From: Sporomusaceae bacterium FL31
GTDB lineage: Bacteria > Bacillota > Negativicutes > DSM-1736 > Dendrosporobacteraceae
Reading direction: 5' to 3'
Assembly: GCA_003990955.1 (NCBI GenBank)
Contig: BIFV01000003.1
Span: 1-64,000 of the forward strand
Length of the DNA: 64,000 bases
In this document: positions 19,453 to 28,661 of the stretch, one piece after another
Position numbering within the stretch: position 1 is the stretch's first letter
How the letters are laid out: every line of letters starts with the position of its first letter
Made by a program: the position numbers and the translations under genes
The notes under the pieces: generated by a model
What the model was told of the DNA's origin: nothing
The model's input: only the letters and a program-made list of their open reading frames with translations
Databases searched by the model: none

Positions 19453-19653
19453 ATGAAGTTAACGGTGAATGGCAAAGTTCTAGAATTTCAGGAGGAATTA
19501 ACTATTGCAATGTTTGTTGAAAAGAAAGGGTTTAAACCAGAAAACATCATTGTTGAGCTTAACTATGACATTATTCAAAGAGGAAAATGGGATGAGACTA
19601 TTCTTAAACAAGACGATCATTTAGAAGTATTAACTTTTGTAGGTGGAGGTTGA
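19453..19653 (+). CDS. thiS: Sulfur carrier protein ThiS
   Basis: A 66-residue ubiquitin-like sulfur carrier for thiazole synthesis. It ends in the required Gly-Gly (FVGGG), which ThiF adenylates and which is then thiocarboxylated. I start at the ATG at 19453, about nine bases after AGGAGTGG; an ATG two codons upstream is too close to that site. It is the first gene after the TPP switch. Confidence 0.95.
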   Translation: MKLTVNGKVLEFQEELTIAMFVEKKGFKPENIIVELNYDIIQRGKWDETILKQDDHLEVLTFVGGG

Positions 19654-19657
19654 TGTC

Positions 19658-20428
19658 ATGCAAGATATTTTGAAAATTGGCGGGCAAGAATTAACAAGTC
19701 GGTTATTTTTGGGTACTGGAAAATTTGCAGTTAATAAAATCATTCCAGAGGTAGTAGCAGCTTCTGGGGCTGAAGTGGTTACGGTAGCTTTGAGGCGTGT
19801 AGATAATGAGCATAACGAAGAGAATATTGCAGCCTGTATTCCAAAACAATGTGTATTGATGCCAAATACGTCAGGAGCGCGTAATGCAATTGAAGCTGTC
19901 CGTATTGCCCGACTGGCTAAGGCGATGGGCTGTGGCAATTGGATCAAAATAGAGGTCATTTCTGATAATCGCTATTTATTACCCGATAATTATGAGACTA
20001 TCAAGGCTACGGAAATATTAGCTGCGGAAGGGTTTGTTGTTCTTCCGTACATGAGCCCAGATCTTATGGCAGCTAAAAAATTGGTAGAGGTTGGAGCGGC
20101 TGCTGTTATGCCATTAGGATCTCCTATTGGTACGAATCGGGGGCTGAAAACTAAAGAGTTAATTAAGATATTAATAGAAGAAATACCGGTGCCGATCATT
20201 GTAGATGCTGGAATTGGTAAACCATCTGAAGCTGCCGAGGCTATGGAATTGGGGGCCGCAGCTGTGCTAGTTAATACCGCAGTAGCAACAGCCAACAATC
20301 CTGTTGTGATGGGACGTGCTTTTGGAATGGCTGTCCAAGCTGGTCGTGCAGCATTTTTAGCTGGTCCGGGAGCTGTTAAAGAATATGCGGCAGCATCTTC
20401 ACCTTTGACTGGCTTTTTGCATGAGTAA
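19658..20428 (+). CDS. thiG: Thiazole synthase ThiG
   Basis: A TIM-barrel enzyme that condenses deoxyxylulose phosphate, dehydroglycine and ThiS-thiocarboxylate into the thiazole of thiamine; 256 residues. Conserved stretches [14 protein letters not shown] (Schiff-base Lys), PLGSPIGTN and [16 protein letters not shown] are present. The start is the ATG at 19658, after GGTGGAGGT that overlaps the end of thiS. Confidence 0.96.
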   Translation: MQDILKIGGQELTSRLFLGTGKFAVNKIIPEVVAASGAEVVTVALRRVDNEHNEENIAACIPKQCVLMPNTSGARNAIEAVRIARLAKAMGCGNWIKIEVISDNRYLLPDNYETIKATEILAAEGFVVLPYMSPDLMAAKKLVEVGAAAVMPLGSPIGTNRGLKTKELIKILIEEIPVPIIVDAGIGKPSEAAEAMELGAAAVLVNTAVATANNPVVMGRAFGMAVQAGRAAFLAGPGAVKEYAAASSPLTGFLHE

Positions 20429-20446
20429 GTACGAAAGGGGGAGTAT

Positions 20447-21559
20447 GTGGTGTCATTTATTGATGAAATATTAAAATATCAAGAGTTTGACTATGCAGCT
20501 TTTTTTAATCAGCTTACCGATGCGGATGTTCAAAGAATCATTCAAAAAGATCGGTTGAGTGTTTTTGATTATTTATCACTGCTGTCGCCTGTTGCAGAGC
20601 GGCATCTGGAAGCAATGGCTCAGAAGGCCCATCGCTTAACCACCCAACACTTTGGAAAAACCATGTTGCTTTTTACGCCCATGTATTTAGCAAACTATTG
20701 TGTTAATCAATGCCTATATTGTGGATTTAATGTTAAAAATAAGCTGCAACGGAAAAAACTAACTATGGATGAGGTTGCGGCAGAGGCGGCAATTGTTGCT
20801 GCAACAGGCTTGAAGCATTTGCTTATTCTGACAGGTGAATCGTCACAACAAACGCCAGTATCTTACATTGAAGAGTGTATTCATGTACTTAAAAAATATT
20901 TTTCTTGTATTGGCATTGAGGTTTATCCTCTTAGTGAAGAGGAGTATAGACAGGTCATAGCTGCTGGTGCTGATGGATTAACCATCTATCAGGAAGTTTA
21001 CGATCAGGAGACTTATTCTGAACTTCATCCTGCGGGACCTAAGCGGAATTATCAATACCGTCTTGATGCACCAGAGAGGGCTTGTAAAGCCGGAATAAGA
21101 ACAGTTAATATTGGTGCTCTATTAGGATTAAATGATTGGCGTACAGAAGCTTTCTTAAGTGGGTTGCATGCTGATTATCTACAACGAAAATATCCTGAAG
21201 TTGAGGTAAGTATATCTCCGCCGCGCATGCGTCCTCATATTGGTGGTTATCCACCCAAGGTTATTGTAAATGATAAAAACTTGGTGCAATATATGCTTGC
21301 GTATCGCTTGTTTATGCCCCGCGGCGGGCTTACTGTTTCTACCCGAGAAAGTGCCGAGCTTAGAGATCGCTTAGTGAAATTAGGTGTTACGAAAATGTCA
21401 GCAGGAGTTTGTACGGCAGTGGGTGGCCGCGCTGATACCGAGAGTGTTGGACAATTTGAAATATCTGACGATCGCAGTGTTAGGGAAATGGCTTCTATGT
21501 TATATGCCAATGGTTATCAGCCTGTTTATAAAGATTGGCAGGTGCTAATTGATGAATGA
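20447..21559 (+). CDS. thiH: Radical SAM tyrosine lyase ThiH
   Basis: Cleaves tyrosine to dehydroglycine for ThiG; 370 residues. The radical-SAM cluster [10 protein letters not shown] (C-x3-C-x2-C) lies near residue 85. Use of ThiH rather than glycine oxidase ThiO suits an oxygen-sensitive, anaerobic organism. It starts with GTG (20447 or 20450) after AAAGGGGGAG and overlaps thiF by eight bases. Confidence 0.95.
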   Translation: MVSFIDEILKYQEFDYAAFFNQLTDADVQRIIQKDRLSVFDYLSLLSPVAERHLEAMAQKAHRLTTQHFGKTMLLFTPMYLANYCVNQCLYCGFNVKNKLQRKKLTMDEVAAEAAIVAATGLKHLLILTGESSQQTPVSYIEECIHVLKKYFSCIGIEVYPLSEEEYRQVIAAGADGLTIYQEVYDQETYSELHPAGPKRNYQYRLDAPERACKAGIRTVNIGALLGLNDWRTEAFLSGLHADYLQRKYPEVEVSISPPRMRPHIGGYPPKVIVNDKNLVQYMLAYRLFMPRGGLTVSTRESAELRDRLVKLGVTKMSAGVCTAVGGRADTESVGQFEISDDRSVREMASMLYANGYQPVYKDWQVLIDE

Positions 21560-22175
21560 TTTTGAAGCGGCTCTTGGCAAGTATTTCTCTGCCGAGCAAA
21601 TTAAAAAAATCCAGAGCAAAAAAATTGGTATCGGTGGCGCTGGGGGACTTGGATCTAACTGTGCTCAGATGTTAGTACGGAGTGGATTTAAATATTTTAG
21701 GATCGCGGATTTTGATGTTATAGACTATAGTAATTTAAACCGGCAATTTTATTTTTATGGTCAGGTTGGCAGGGCTAAGGTGGCTGCATTGCAAGAGAAT
21801 TTAACGCAAATTAACTCTGATGTAGAAATCGAGATAGTTAAAGGTCAAATAACCCCTGATAATGTAGCAACGATATTTGCTGATTGTGATATTGTAGTTG
21901 AAGCGTTTGATAAAGCGATTTATAAAAAGCTGATTGTAGAAACCTACCTAAAGTCTGGTAAATTTCTTGTATCTGCATCAGGGTTAGCAGGGTGGGGCAA
22001 TAGCGAGAGAATAAAAACTCATAAAATCAAAGAAAATTTTTACTTAATCGGAGACCTTGAAACTGAGGCAGGACCGAACTGTCCGCCTCTGGCTCCTTGT
22101 GTTCATATTGCTGCTGCTAAACAAGCGGATGCTATCCTGCAATATGTATTAGGCTCAATGAAGGAAGGTGATTAA
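21552..22175 (+). CDS. thiF: ThiS adenylyltransferase ThiF
   Basis: An E1/MoeB-like enzyme of 207 residues that activates the ThiS C-terminus with ATP. The nucleotide-binding loop [16 protein letters not shown], the [13 protein letters not shown] segment and the [10 protein letters not shown] cysteines are visible. It is the short form typical of clostridial thi operons. It starts at ATG inside the thiH 3' end. Confidence 0.93.
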   Translation: MNDFEAALGKYFSAEQIKKIQSKKIGIGGAGGLGSNCAQMLVRSGFKYFRIADFDVIDYSNLNRQFYFYGQVGRAKVAALQENLTQINSDVEIEIVKGQITPDNVATIFADCDIVVEAFDKAIYKKLIVETYLKSGKFLVSASGLAGWGNSERIKTHKIKENFYLIGDLETEAGPNCPPLAPCVHIAAAKQADAILQYVLGSMKEGD

Positions 22176-22177
22176 TC

Positions 22178-22828
22178 ATGAATATCAGTCAAGGTTTAAC
22201 AAATTTTATTACCAGTGATATTTATGGCCTGACTGCAGAAGAATTCTCTTTAGGACGTAATAATATTGAAGTTGTAGACGAGATGATTGCTGCTGGAATA
22301 AAGGTCATTCAGTATCGGGAAAAAGAAAAAAAGGCTCTTTATATGTATCGAGAATGTTTGGAAATTCGTGAACGTACTCGACAGGCAGGGGTTACTTTTA
22401 TTGTGAATGATCATATTGATTTGGCTATTGCGGTTAAGGCTGATGGAGTTCACATTGGACAAGAAGATTTACCGCCAGAAAAAGTTCGGCAATTAGTTGG
22501 TCCTTCAATGCTCCTTGGTTTATCCACTCACTTACCTGAACAAGCACAAAATGCAGTAAAAAGTGGTGTTGTAGACTATATTGGCGTTGGGCCTATTTTT
22601 GCTACAAATACCAAGAAGGATGTTTGTGATCCTGTCGGACTAACTTATTTAGATTATGTTGTGAACAATATCGATCTTCCATTTGTTGCAATCGGTGGAA
22701 TTAAACTGCATAATATTGCTGAAGTGAGAAAGCATGGGGCAAAGATTAGTGCATTAGTTACAGAAATCGTCGGTGCTGAGAATATCATTGAGAAAGTTAG
22801 CGCTATTCGAAAAGCTATGTATGAATAA
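22178..22828 (+). CDS. thiE: Thiamine-phosphate synthase ThiE
   Basis: Joins HMP-pyrophosphate and thiazole phosphate; 216 residues. The TIM-barrel signatures QYREKEK, VNDHIDLAIAVKADGVHIGQ and VDYIGVGPIFATNTKKD (phosphate and pyrophosphate binding) are present. It is the last gene of the thi operon. No pyrimidine-branch genes (thiC, thiD) lie in the window. Confidence 0.95.
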   Translation: MNISQGLTNFITSDIYGLTAEEFSLGRNNIEVVDEMIAAGIKVIQYREKEKKALYMYRECLEIRERTRQAGVTFIVNDHIDLAIAVKADGVHIGQEDLPPEKVRQLVGPSMLLGLSTHLPEQAQNAVKSGVVDYIGVGPIFATNTKKDVCDPVGLTYLDYVVNNIDLPFVAIGGIKLHNIAEVRKHGAKISALVTEIVGAENIIEKVSAIRKAMYE

Positions 22829-22832
22829 AAAG

Positions 22833-22861
22833 TTGACATAATAGAAATGTAGTGTTATAAT
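22833..22861 (+). promoter_or_regulatory. Sigma-A promoter of rnpB
   Basis: TTGACA (22833-22838), a 17-base spacer and TATAAT (22856-22861): perfect consensus immediately upstream of RNase P RNA. Confidence 0.93.
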
Positions 22862-22885
22862 AATAATCTAGTTTCGGTAGAGTGA

Positions 22886-23245
22886 TGTTGTGAGTAGGAA
22901 AGATGATCGCGAGTGTATCTTACATTCGAGGAAAGTCCGGGCTCCACAGGGCAGAGTGCTGGATAACGTCCAGCGAGGGTGACCTCAGGGAAAGTGCCAC
23001 AGAAATGTAGACCGCCTGATATGATCAGGTAAGGATGGAACGGTGCGGTAAGAGCGCACCAGCAGTCAGGTGACTGACTGGCTAGGTAAACCCCACTTGG
23101 AGCAAGACCGAATAGGGAAGGGATGAAGCGGCCCGCTGAGCCTTCCGGGTTGTGTCGCTTGAGCTGTTAGGTAACTGGCGGCCTAGATAGATGATCGTCA
23201 CCGCATTTTGCGGTACAGAACTCGGCTTATTGATTACTCATAACA
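22886..23245 (+). ncRNA. rnpB: RNase P RNA (type A-like)
   Basis: Catalytic RNA that matures tRNA 5' ends. Universal blocks are present in order: GAGGAAAGTCCGGGCTCC, AGGGTGACCTCAGGGAAAG, CCACAGAAA, AAACCCCACTTGGAGCAA, GATGATCGTCACC and ACAGAACTCGGCTTA. The ends are set by P1 pairing of TGTTGTGAGTA (22886-22896) with TACTCATAACA (23235-23245). Confidence 0.96.
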
Positions 23246-23256
23246 CATTAAAAATG

Positions 23257-23290
23257 AACCAGTAGATCTCTTGAGATCTACTGGTTTTTA
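23257..23290 (+). terminator. Terminator after rnpB
   Basis: A 13-bp stem AACCAGTAGATCT/AGATCTACTGGTT with loop CTTG and a T tail. Confidence 0.9.
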
Positions 23291-23371
23291 TATATCAGCA
23301 AAGATACTATGATTTGTTTAATTGGTCATACTATTAGGTGTATCACATTCAATAAGGCGGAGGGATACATT

Positions 23372-24028
23372 TTGACAGCATTTTTCACATCGTTAGTGGC
23401 GGTTGTCCTAGCTGAAATGGGGGATAAGACACAACTGCTGGCTATGGCATTTGCAACCCAATATCGTTGGCAAACTGTTATGTGGGGAGTATTTGCAGCT
23501 ACAGTTTTAAATCATTTATTTGCCGTGGTTTTGGGTGTTTATTTGACAAAGTTTATTCCTATTGAATATGTACAAATTGCGGCAGCAATTTCTTTTATTT
23601 TATTTGGATTGTGGACAATCAGGGGAGACAAATTAGACAAAGAAGAACGGCGATCTAATTATAGCCCGTTCTGGACAGTTGCAATTGCGTTTTTTATTGC
23701 TGAAATGGGTGATAAGACACAATTAGCTACAATTGCTCTTGCGGCCAAATTCAATACACTATTGCCAGTGTGGTTAGGTACAACGGCTGGCATGATGGTT
23801 GCTGATGCAATCGGTATTATTATTGGTATTGTTTTAGGCAAAAAAATACCCGAAAGATTGGTTAAATGGTTTGCAGCATTGGTCTTTATATTTTTTGGAC
23901 TTTACGGTTTGTATGAGACAGTACCTGATGAACTGCTTACTCATCAAAATTTAGCGGTGGTAGCAGTCTGTGTGACCTTCTTAGTTTACTTAGTTGCTCG
24001 GTTGGAACAGACTTCAAAGAAGATATAA
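23372..24028 (+). CDS. GDT1/TMEM165 (UPF0016) family cation transporter
   Basis: A 218-residue six-TM protein made of two homologous halves, each with the signature E-x-G-D-K-[TS] (AEMGDKTQLLAMAFA and AEMGDKTQLATIALA). Relatives export Mn2+ (MneA/MntX-like) or exchange Ca2+/H+. The start is the TTG at 23372 after GGCGGAGGG; the frame is open further upstream but without a ribosome-binding site. It is not part of a visible operon. Confidence 0.88.
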   Translation: MTAFFTSLVAVVLAEMGDKTQLLAMAFATQYRWQTVMWGVFAATVLNHLFAVVLGVYLTKFIPIEYVQIAAAISFILFGLWTIRGDKLDKEERRSNYSPFWTVAIAFFIAEMGDKTQLATIALAAKFNTLLPVWLGTTAGMMVADAIGIIIGIVLGKKIPERLVKWFAALVFIFFGLYGLYETVPDELLTHQNLAVVAVCVTFLVYLVARLEQTSKKI

Positions 24029-24074
24029 CAATAATTACTATTTGGAGAATATATTAATTTATTGGTAAAAAATA

Positions 24075-24103
24075 TTGACTTTTTTAGAAAAATTTTCTAA
24101 AAT
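24075..24103 (+). promoter_or_regulatory. Sigma-A-like promoter of trxA with embedded palindrome
   Basis: TTGACT (24075-24080), 17 bases, TAAAAT (24098-24103). Between the boxes lies a perfect 10-bp inverted repeat TTTTAGAAAA-A-TTTTCTAAAA (24082-24102). Its right part matches the CodY box consensus at 12 of 15 positions, so a repressor operator is plausible. Confidence 0.6.
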
Positions 24104-24188
24104 ATAAATATAAACCTTCCTTTTGAGGAGTGTTTTAAAAAAGGAATTTCTGACTCATACTAATTAAAATAGATAGGAGGCTTTCTAT

Positions 24189-24512
24189 ATGGCTGTAATT
24201 AATATTAATGGCGAAGCTGACTTTAATGAAAAAGTTTTAAAAGCTGACAAACCTACATTAGTTGATTTTTGGGCTCCTTGGTGCGGGCCTTGCAAAATGG
24301 TTGGACCTGAGGTGGAGGCTCTTGCCGATATCTATGAGGGGAAAGCTGTGATTGCTAAGGTTAATGTTGACGAAAACCAACAATTAGCCGGTAAATACAA
24401 CGTTATGGGTGTTCCTACACTTATTGTGTTAAAAAATGGTGAGGAAGTTAATCGTATTGTTGGTTATCGACCACGTAAGGAATTAGGCTCTGCACTTGAT
24501 GGTGCATTGTAA
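24189..24512 (+). CDS. trxA: Thioredoxin
   Basis: A 107-residue thioredoxin with active site WCGPC and the cis-Pro loop GVPTL. It is a general protein disulfide reductase. A strong site AGGAGG precedes the ATG. It is monocistronic: its own promoter lies upstream and a very long terminator hairpin follows. Confidence 0.97.
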   Translation: MAVININGEADFNEKVLKADKPTLVDFWAPWCGPCKMVGPEVEALADIYEGKAVIAKVNVDENQQLAGKYNVMGVPTLIVLKNGEEVNRIVGYRPRKELGSALDGAL

Positions 24513-24560
24513 GAACAAAAAGAAGATCCTGGATAAATATCCAGGATCTTCTTTTTGTTC
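24513..24560. terminator. Long terminator hairpin after trxA
   Basis: A roughly 22-bp near-perfect stem, GAACAAAAAGAAGATCCTGG with its complement, whose 3' arm contains CTTCTTTTTG. It could terminate on both strands. Confidence 0.88.
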
Positions 24561-24645
24561 TTAGACTTAAAATCGCTTATTAGGTTATGATATAAATTAA
24601 GAACTGTTGAATTCAATGTGACTAATGAAATGGGGATAGGCATAC

Positions 24646-25146
24646 ATGAATAAGATCACTGTACTGGGAATTGGTAATATTCTGCTTGGCGACGAAGGGA
24701 TTGGAGTTAGGGTTATACAAGAATTGCAACGAGCCTATCAGTTTCCGCAAAATGTTCAAATTTTAGATGGTGGTACGCTGGGATTAGAATTAGTTGGCAG
24801 CTTATATGATACTGATAAGCTGCTTATCGTAGATGCAGTTCTTGGCAGGCAAACGCCAGGCACGATTTATGAGTTTGACAATGATACTATTAAAGCCTAT
24901 TTTAAGAATAAAGTATCATTGCATGAATTGGGTATTCAAGATGTGCTAGCAGCATTAGAGGTTTTGGATAAACCGGTCAAAGAAATGATAATCTTTGGTG
25001 TACAACCAGCTTGTATAGAACTAGACTTGGAGCTTTCACCACTTATTTCTGAACAGGTTACGCCAATAATCAGCAGAATTATTTCGACCTTGAGGAGTTG
25101 GCATATTGAGGTATATTCTAGTAATGATTTGCAAGAATGTATATGA
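24646..25146 (+). CDS. [NiFe] hydrogenase maturation protease (HyaD/HybD family)
   Basis: A 166-residue endopeptidase of the M52 family that trims the C-terminus of a [NiFe] hydrogenase large subunit after nickel insertion. The Ni-contacting acidic residues are in GIGNILLGDEGIGVRV and VDAVLGRQTPGTIYEF, and SLHELGIQDVLAAL matches the conserved His helix. No hydrogenase structural genes are in the window, so its substrate is encoded elsewhere. Confidence 0.9.
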   Translation: MNKITVLGIGNILLGDEGIGVRVIQELQRAYQFPQNVQILDGGTLGLELVGSLYDTDKLLIVDAVLGRQTPGTIYEFDNDTIKAYFKNKVSLHELGIQDVLAALEVLDKPVKEMIIFGVQPACIELDLELSPLISEQVTPIISRIISTLRSWHIEVYSSNDLQECI

Positions 25147-25252
25147 ATGTGTCAAGTTTAGCGAAAGCATAAAAAACTGACTGCAAATGCAGGAATCAGC
25201 GTCAGTACCACCGAATAAGATTAAAAAGTTTTGGAAGGAATGGTGAAGTTTT

Positions 25253-25609
25253 TTGCGTGGTATCCGAGGAGCAATCACTGTGGAGAACAATGATCATGGC
25301 ACAATCTGCGAAAGTGTCGTGGAGTTATTAACTGAAATAATCGCTGCAAATAAGATGGAAACAGAAGATATTGGTGCTGTAATTTTTAGCTCCACTCCTG
25401 ATTTAAATGCGGCATTTCCAGCTTTAGGGGCAAGACAAATGGGCTGGAATGAAGTTCCCTTATTTGGAACTCAAGAAATTGACAATATAAATGGTTTGCC
25501 GCGCTGTATCCGGGTACTTATTCTTTGGAATACCGAATTACCACAGAGCGCCATAAAGCACATATATTTGCGGGATGCAGTCGCTTTGCGACAAGACATA
25601 AAAAAATAA
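25253..25609 (+). CDS. aroH: Chorismate mutase AroH
   Basis: A monofunctional AroH-class chorismate mutase (chorismate to prephenate, Phe/Tyr synthesis); 118 residues. It has the RGIRGAITVENN start, the FSSTPDLNAAFPALGARQMGW segment (split here as seen) and the C-terminal IKHIYLRDAVALR. It starts with TTG after GGAAGGAATGGTGAAG. It stands alone and is followed by a terminator. Confidence 0.93.
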   Translation: MRGIRGAITVENNDHGTICESVVELLTEIIAANKMETEDIGAVIFSSTPDLNAAFPALGARQMGWNEVPLFGTQEIDNINGLPRCIRVLILWNTELPQSAIKHIYLRDAVALRQDIKK

Positions 25610-25645
25610 ACAGCCTATGCAGCAGCGTAGGCTGTTTATTTTTTT
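25608..25645 (+). terminator. Terminator after aroH
   Basis: A 13-bp stem AAACAGCCTATGC/GCGTAGGCTGTTT (one G-T pair) followed by ATTTTTTT. Confidence 0.9.
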
Positions 25646-25732
25646 GCAGTAGCTTTTTTTCTAATTTTTGGATAAAATAATGATTGAATTCTATATTTAT
25701 CTGAAAAGGCAATTGATCTATGGGAGGGCGCA

Positions 25733-26734
25733 ATGAAGTTAATTTCGATTGTCGTACCTATTTTTAATGAACAAGATAATATTGAAAATTTTTATGAAGA
25801 AATATGCACACATATGAAGTCTTTGAATTATGATTTCGAATTGATTTTTGTTGACGATGGATCAAAGGACGCAAGCTCGTTAATCTTGGACCGCTTAGTT
25901 CAGAAAGATAAAAGAGTTCGAGCATTATTTCTTGCCAGGAATTTTGGACATCAGATTGCCTTAACTTGTGGTGTTGACCATGCTGATGGCGATGCTGTGC
26001 TTACTATGGACGGGGATATGCAGCATCCGCCAGGGTTAATTCCGGAGCTAGTTGCTAAATGGGAAGAAGGCTATGAAGTTGTTCAAACAATTAGAGTCAA
26101 TACTGAGGGGATATCCTGGGCAAAAGCGATTACTTCTGGGCTATATTATAAACTGATTAATTTACTGTCAAAGGTTCGCATTCAAGAAGGTGGATCTGAC
26201 TTCAGGTTGATGGATAAAAAGGTTGTTTTAAGTTTTTGTAGATTTCGCGAACGAGCAAGATTTATTAGAGGGATGATTGGGGCAATTGGCTATAAGCAGA
26301 TCAATGTAGAATTCATAGCTCCAAAGCGTTATGCTGGTACATCTAAGTTTTCATTGAATAAAATGCTCCATTTTGCACTTGATGGAATTACTGCTTACTC
26401 TAAGCTTCCATTGAGATTCGCTTTTTATATTGGATTGTTGTGTGGATTGTTAAGTTTAATTCTGACCATGCAAGTTATCTATTTGAAATTATTTACGACA
26501 GAGGCTTTGCCGGGATGGGCGACCCTTTCTGCCAGTATCTTGCTGCTGGGTGGTCTTCAATTAGCAGGATTGGGGATCATTGGTGAATATATTGGCAGAA
26601 TTTTTGAGGAAGTAAAGCAACGGCCGCTCTATTGGATTCGTACTGAGTCAAAAAATTCTCAGGCAATCATTGAAGATAGATCATGTGAAAAAAATCATTT
26701 AAAAGGAAGGAATTTGCATAAAAAGGAAGAATAA
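25733..26734 (+). CDS. Family 2 glycosyltransferase, DPM1/GtrB-like
   Basis: A 333-residue protein with an N-terminal GT-A domain (VVPIFNEQDNIENFYEE, VDDGSKD, DGDMQHPP) and two C-terminal TM helices (about 235-255 and 265-290). Such enzymes usually transfer a sugar to polyprenyl phosphate for envelope glycan modification. ATG start after GGGAGGG. It ends about 13 bases before the c-di-AMP riboswitch of the next gene, so it probably belongs to a separate unit. The sugar is unknown. Confidence 0.9.
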   Translation: MKLISIVVPIFNEQDNIENFYEEICTHMKSLNYDFELIFVDDGSKDASSLILDRLVQKDKRVRALFLARNFGHQIALTCGVDHADGDAVLTMDGDMQHPPGLIPELVAKWEEGYEVVQTIRVNTEGISWAKAITSGLYYKLINLLSKVRIQEGGSDFRLMDKKVVLSFCRFRERARFIRGMIGAIGYKQINVEFIAPKRYAGTSKFSLNKMLHFALDGITAYSKLPLRFAFYIGLLCGLLSLILTMQVIYLKLFTTEALPGWATLSASILLLGGLQLAGLGIIGEYIGRIFEEVKQRPLYWIRTESKNSQAIIEDRSCEKNHLKGRNLHKKEE

Positions 26735-26747
26735 TATTAAATGAGTA

Positions 26748-26884
26748 GTATAAGAGCCGAATCTACCTCAAGACCGGGGGAACCATATTAAAGGGGTGAA
26801 ATTACTTTTGGCAGAATCTTCTGTTTGTTAAAAGTAGTAGGGGGAACCTCAACCCTAACCCGTCAGCTAACCTCGGAGGCTTAG
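26748..26884 (+). promoter_or_regulatory. Cyclic-di-AMP riboswitch (ydaO/yuaA)
   Basis: Conserved ydaO parts are in order: GAGCCGAAT, CGGGGGAACC, AAGGGGTGAA, a second GGGGGAACC and the diagnostic CCCTAACCCGTCAGCTAACC followed by TCGGAGGC. It directly precedes a cell-wall hydrolase, the best-known class of ydaO target. By family, ligand binding represses expression. Confidence 0.93.
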
Positions 26885-26898
26885 AGAGGGGCAGTCAC

Positions 26899-27561
26899 TT
26901 GAACAGGGTAACGCGTATTTTAGTAATCCTATTGATGTTGGTCTGCACTGTTTCCATTACATACGCATCTGCTTTCGAACAAGGCGATCAGGGGCAAGAT
27001 GTTGTTGCAATTCAGGCGCGATTAAATACTTTGGGCTATGAAATTGTTGCAGATGGTGATTATGGTCCTGCAACCGTTAATGCCGTAAAAGCATTTCAGC
27101 GAGATCGCGGACTTGAGTCGGATGGAGTTATTGGATCACAAACTTATAGGGCACTTATGGGGCGTGAAATTCCTACAAGCCGCGATGGGTCTAGTGTTTC
27201 GGTAAGGCGACTTACCCAGACCTCATTTCGGTATATCGGTGTACCTTACATGTTTGGCGGAACCACTCCAAATGGGTTTGATTGTTCTGGGTTTGTCCAA
27301 TTTGTCTTTGGCAATAATGGTATTTCATTACCTAGAACAGCGGATCAGCAATTTGAAATGGGACAACCGGTTTCCTATAGCCGGCTGCAGCCAGGTGATC
27401 TTGTTTTCTTTTCAACATATGCCTCAGGGCCTTCGCACAGCGGCATATATTTGGGAGATGGCAAGTTCATCAGTGCAACTTCTAGCAGAGGAGTTGCAGT
27501 TGATTTGATGGAAAGTAGATATTGGGGATCGCGCTATGTAGGAGCGCGTAGAGTGTTATAG
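26899..27561 (+). CDS. Secreted NlpC/P60 cell-wall hydrolase with peptidoglycan-binding domain
   Basis: A 220-residue protein with a signal peptide (residues 1-24), a PG_binding_1 domain (about 30-88; QGQDVVAIQARLNTLGY) and an NlpC/P60 domain (about 100-220). The catalytic Cys is in DCSGF and the His in SHSGIYLG. By family it is a gamma-D-Glu-diaminoacyl endopeptidase acting on peptidoglycan outside the membrane. It starts with TTG after AGAGGGG. The c-di-AMP riboswitch upstream links its expression to envelope stress signalling. Confidence 0.93.
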   Translation: MNRVTRILVILLMLVCTVSITYASAFEQGDQGQDVVAIQARLNTLGYEIVADGDYGPATVNAVKAFQRDRGLESDGVIGSQTYRALMGREIPTSRDGSSVSVRRLTQTSFRYIGVPYMFGGTTPNGFDCSGFVQFVFGNNGISLPRTADQQFEMGQPVSYSRLQPGDLVFFSTYASGPSHSGIYLGDGKFISATSSRGVAVDLMESRYWGSRYVGARRVL

Positions 27562-27570
27562 GGTTTTTGG

Positions 27571-27598
27571 GGAGGCGAAAAGCCTCCTTTTTTTATTT
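27571..27598 (+). terminator. Terminator after NlpC/P60 gene
   Basis: A GGAGGC-GAAAA-GCCTCC hairpin followed by seven T. Confidence 0.9.
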
Positions 27599-27611
27599 TG
27601 AATAGTTAATC

Positions 27612-28535
27612 TTACCTCCTCTCCGGCACTAACCATATAATCAGTCTGGCAAATTGTTTTGCAAAAGGAATTACAATGAGTGATGATACTACGTTGAACG
27701 TTGTATGTGCTAGGGCTATTTGACCTGGTATTTCTGGGCTGAATTTTAGCATCAAATAGGCAAGAAATTTTGTAAATGGTAGAAAAATAAGAACTCCAAC
27801 AATATTTAAAATGATATGGGCTGCTGCCACCCGCTTGCCAGCTAGTGGTGATGCCAGGCCGATTATCAAAGAAGAAAGGCATGAGCCGATGTTATTACCA
27901 TAGACAACATAGATTGCTGTTGTCAAATCAATAATACCTTCATTAGCGAAAACCATCAGTAAAGCTGTCGCTGCACTGCTTGATTGTAATAATAGTGTTA
28001 TGAGAATTCCTCCAGCAATTCCATAACCTGGATTAGTCTTTCCTGCAGCGATATATTCAAGAGCGGTGTTTAGTTCTGACATATGACTTAGTGAATTTGA
28101 AATTAAATTTATGCCAATGAAGATACATAAAAAACTGCTAATAGCTAACGCCATGTAACGCAGTTTCTTTATTAAAAGCAATACCATAAAGAATACTAGA
28201 AGTGGCAAAAGATATTGATCAGGCAATGATAAAGCCAGTAACTGTACTGTGCTACAGGTACCGATATTTGCACCAAAAATAATTCCTAAGCTTTGATAAA
28301 AGCTTAGATACTCAGCGCTGACCAGACCAATTGTAATTAAGGAGACTGCGGTACTGCTTTGCATAAGAGCAGAGGCCAATATACCGACAAGGAGACCACG
28401 CCATGGGGTCACCGTTATTCTAATGAGCGTTTGATGAAGCCTGTTGCCTAAAATATTTTGCAATCCGTGCCGCATAAAATGTATACCGCATAATAGTAAC
28501 AAGATACCCGATATAACTGAAACCGCTGTATCCAT
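27612..28535 (-). CDS. Na/Pi cotransporter family protein
   Basis: A 307-residue membrane protein of the NptA/PNaS family with the duplicated QSS motif (MQSSTAVSLITIG and LQSSSAATALLMVF) in two inverted halves and about eight TM helices. It lacks the C-terminal PhoU-like domain of longer members. It should move phosphate, or act with sodium, across the inner membrane. The start ATG has a run of eight G upstream on the coding strand. Confidence 0.9.
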   Translation of the reverse strand: MDTAVSVISGILLLLCGIHFMRHGLQNILGNRLHQTLIRITVTPWRGLLVGILASALMQSSTAVSLITIGLVSAEYLSFYQSLGIIFGANIGTCSTVQLLALSLPDQYLLPLLVFFMVLLLIKKLRYMALAISSFLCIFIGINLISNSLSHMSELNTALEYIAAGKTNPGYGIAGGILITLLLQSSSAATALLMVFANEGIIDLTTAIYVVYGNNIGSCLSSLIIGLASPLAGKRVAAAHIILNIVGVLIFLPFTKFLAYLMLKFSPEIPGQIALAHTTFNVVSSLIVIPFAKQFARLIIWLVPERR

Positions 28536-28661
28536 GTTCCCCCCCCAATCCTTTATAAAGCGTATGCTTTTGACTTCTCATATAGAATTCTGTATTTGTA
28601 TTGGCTTTTTTGGTATAATTTGAATATTATCGTTGCATTAATGCAATCAAGGAGGCTGTCT

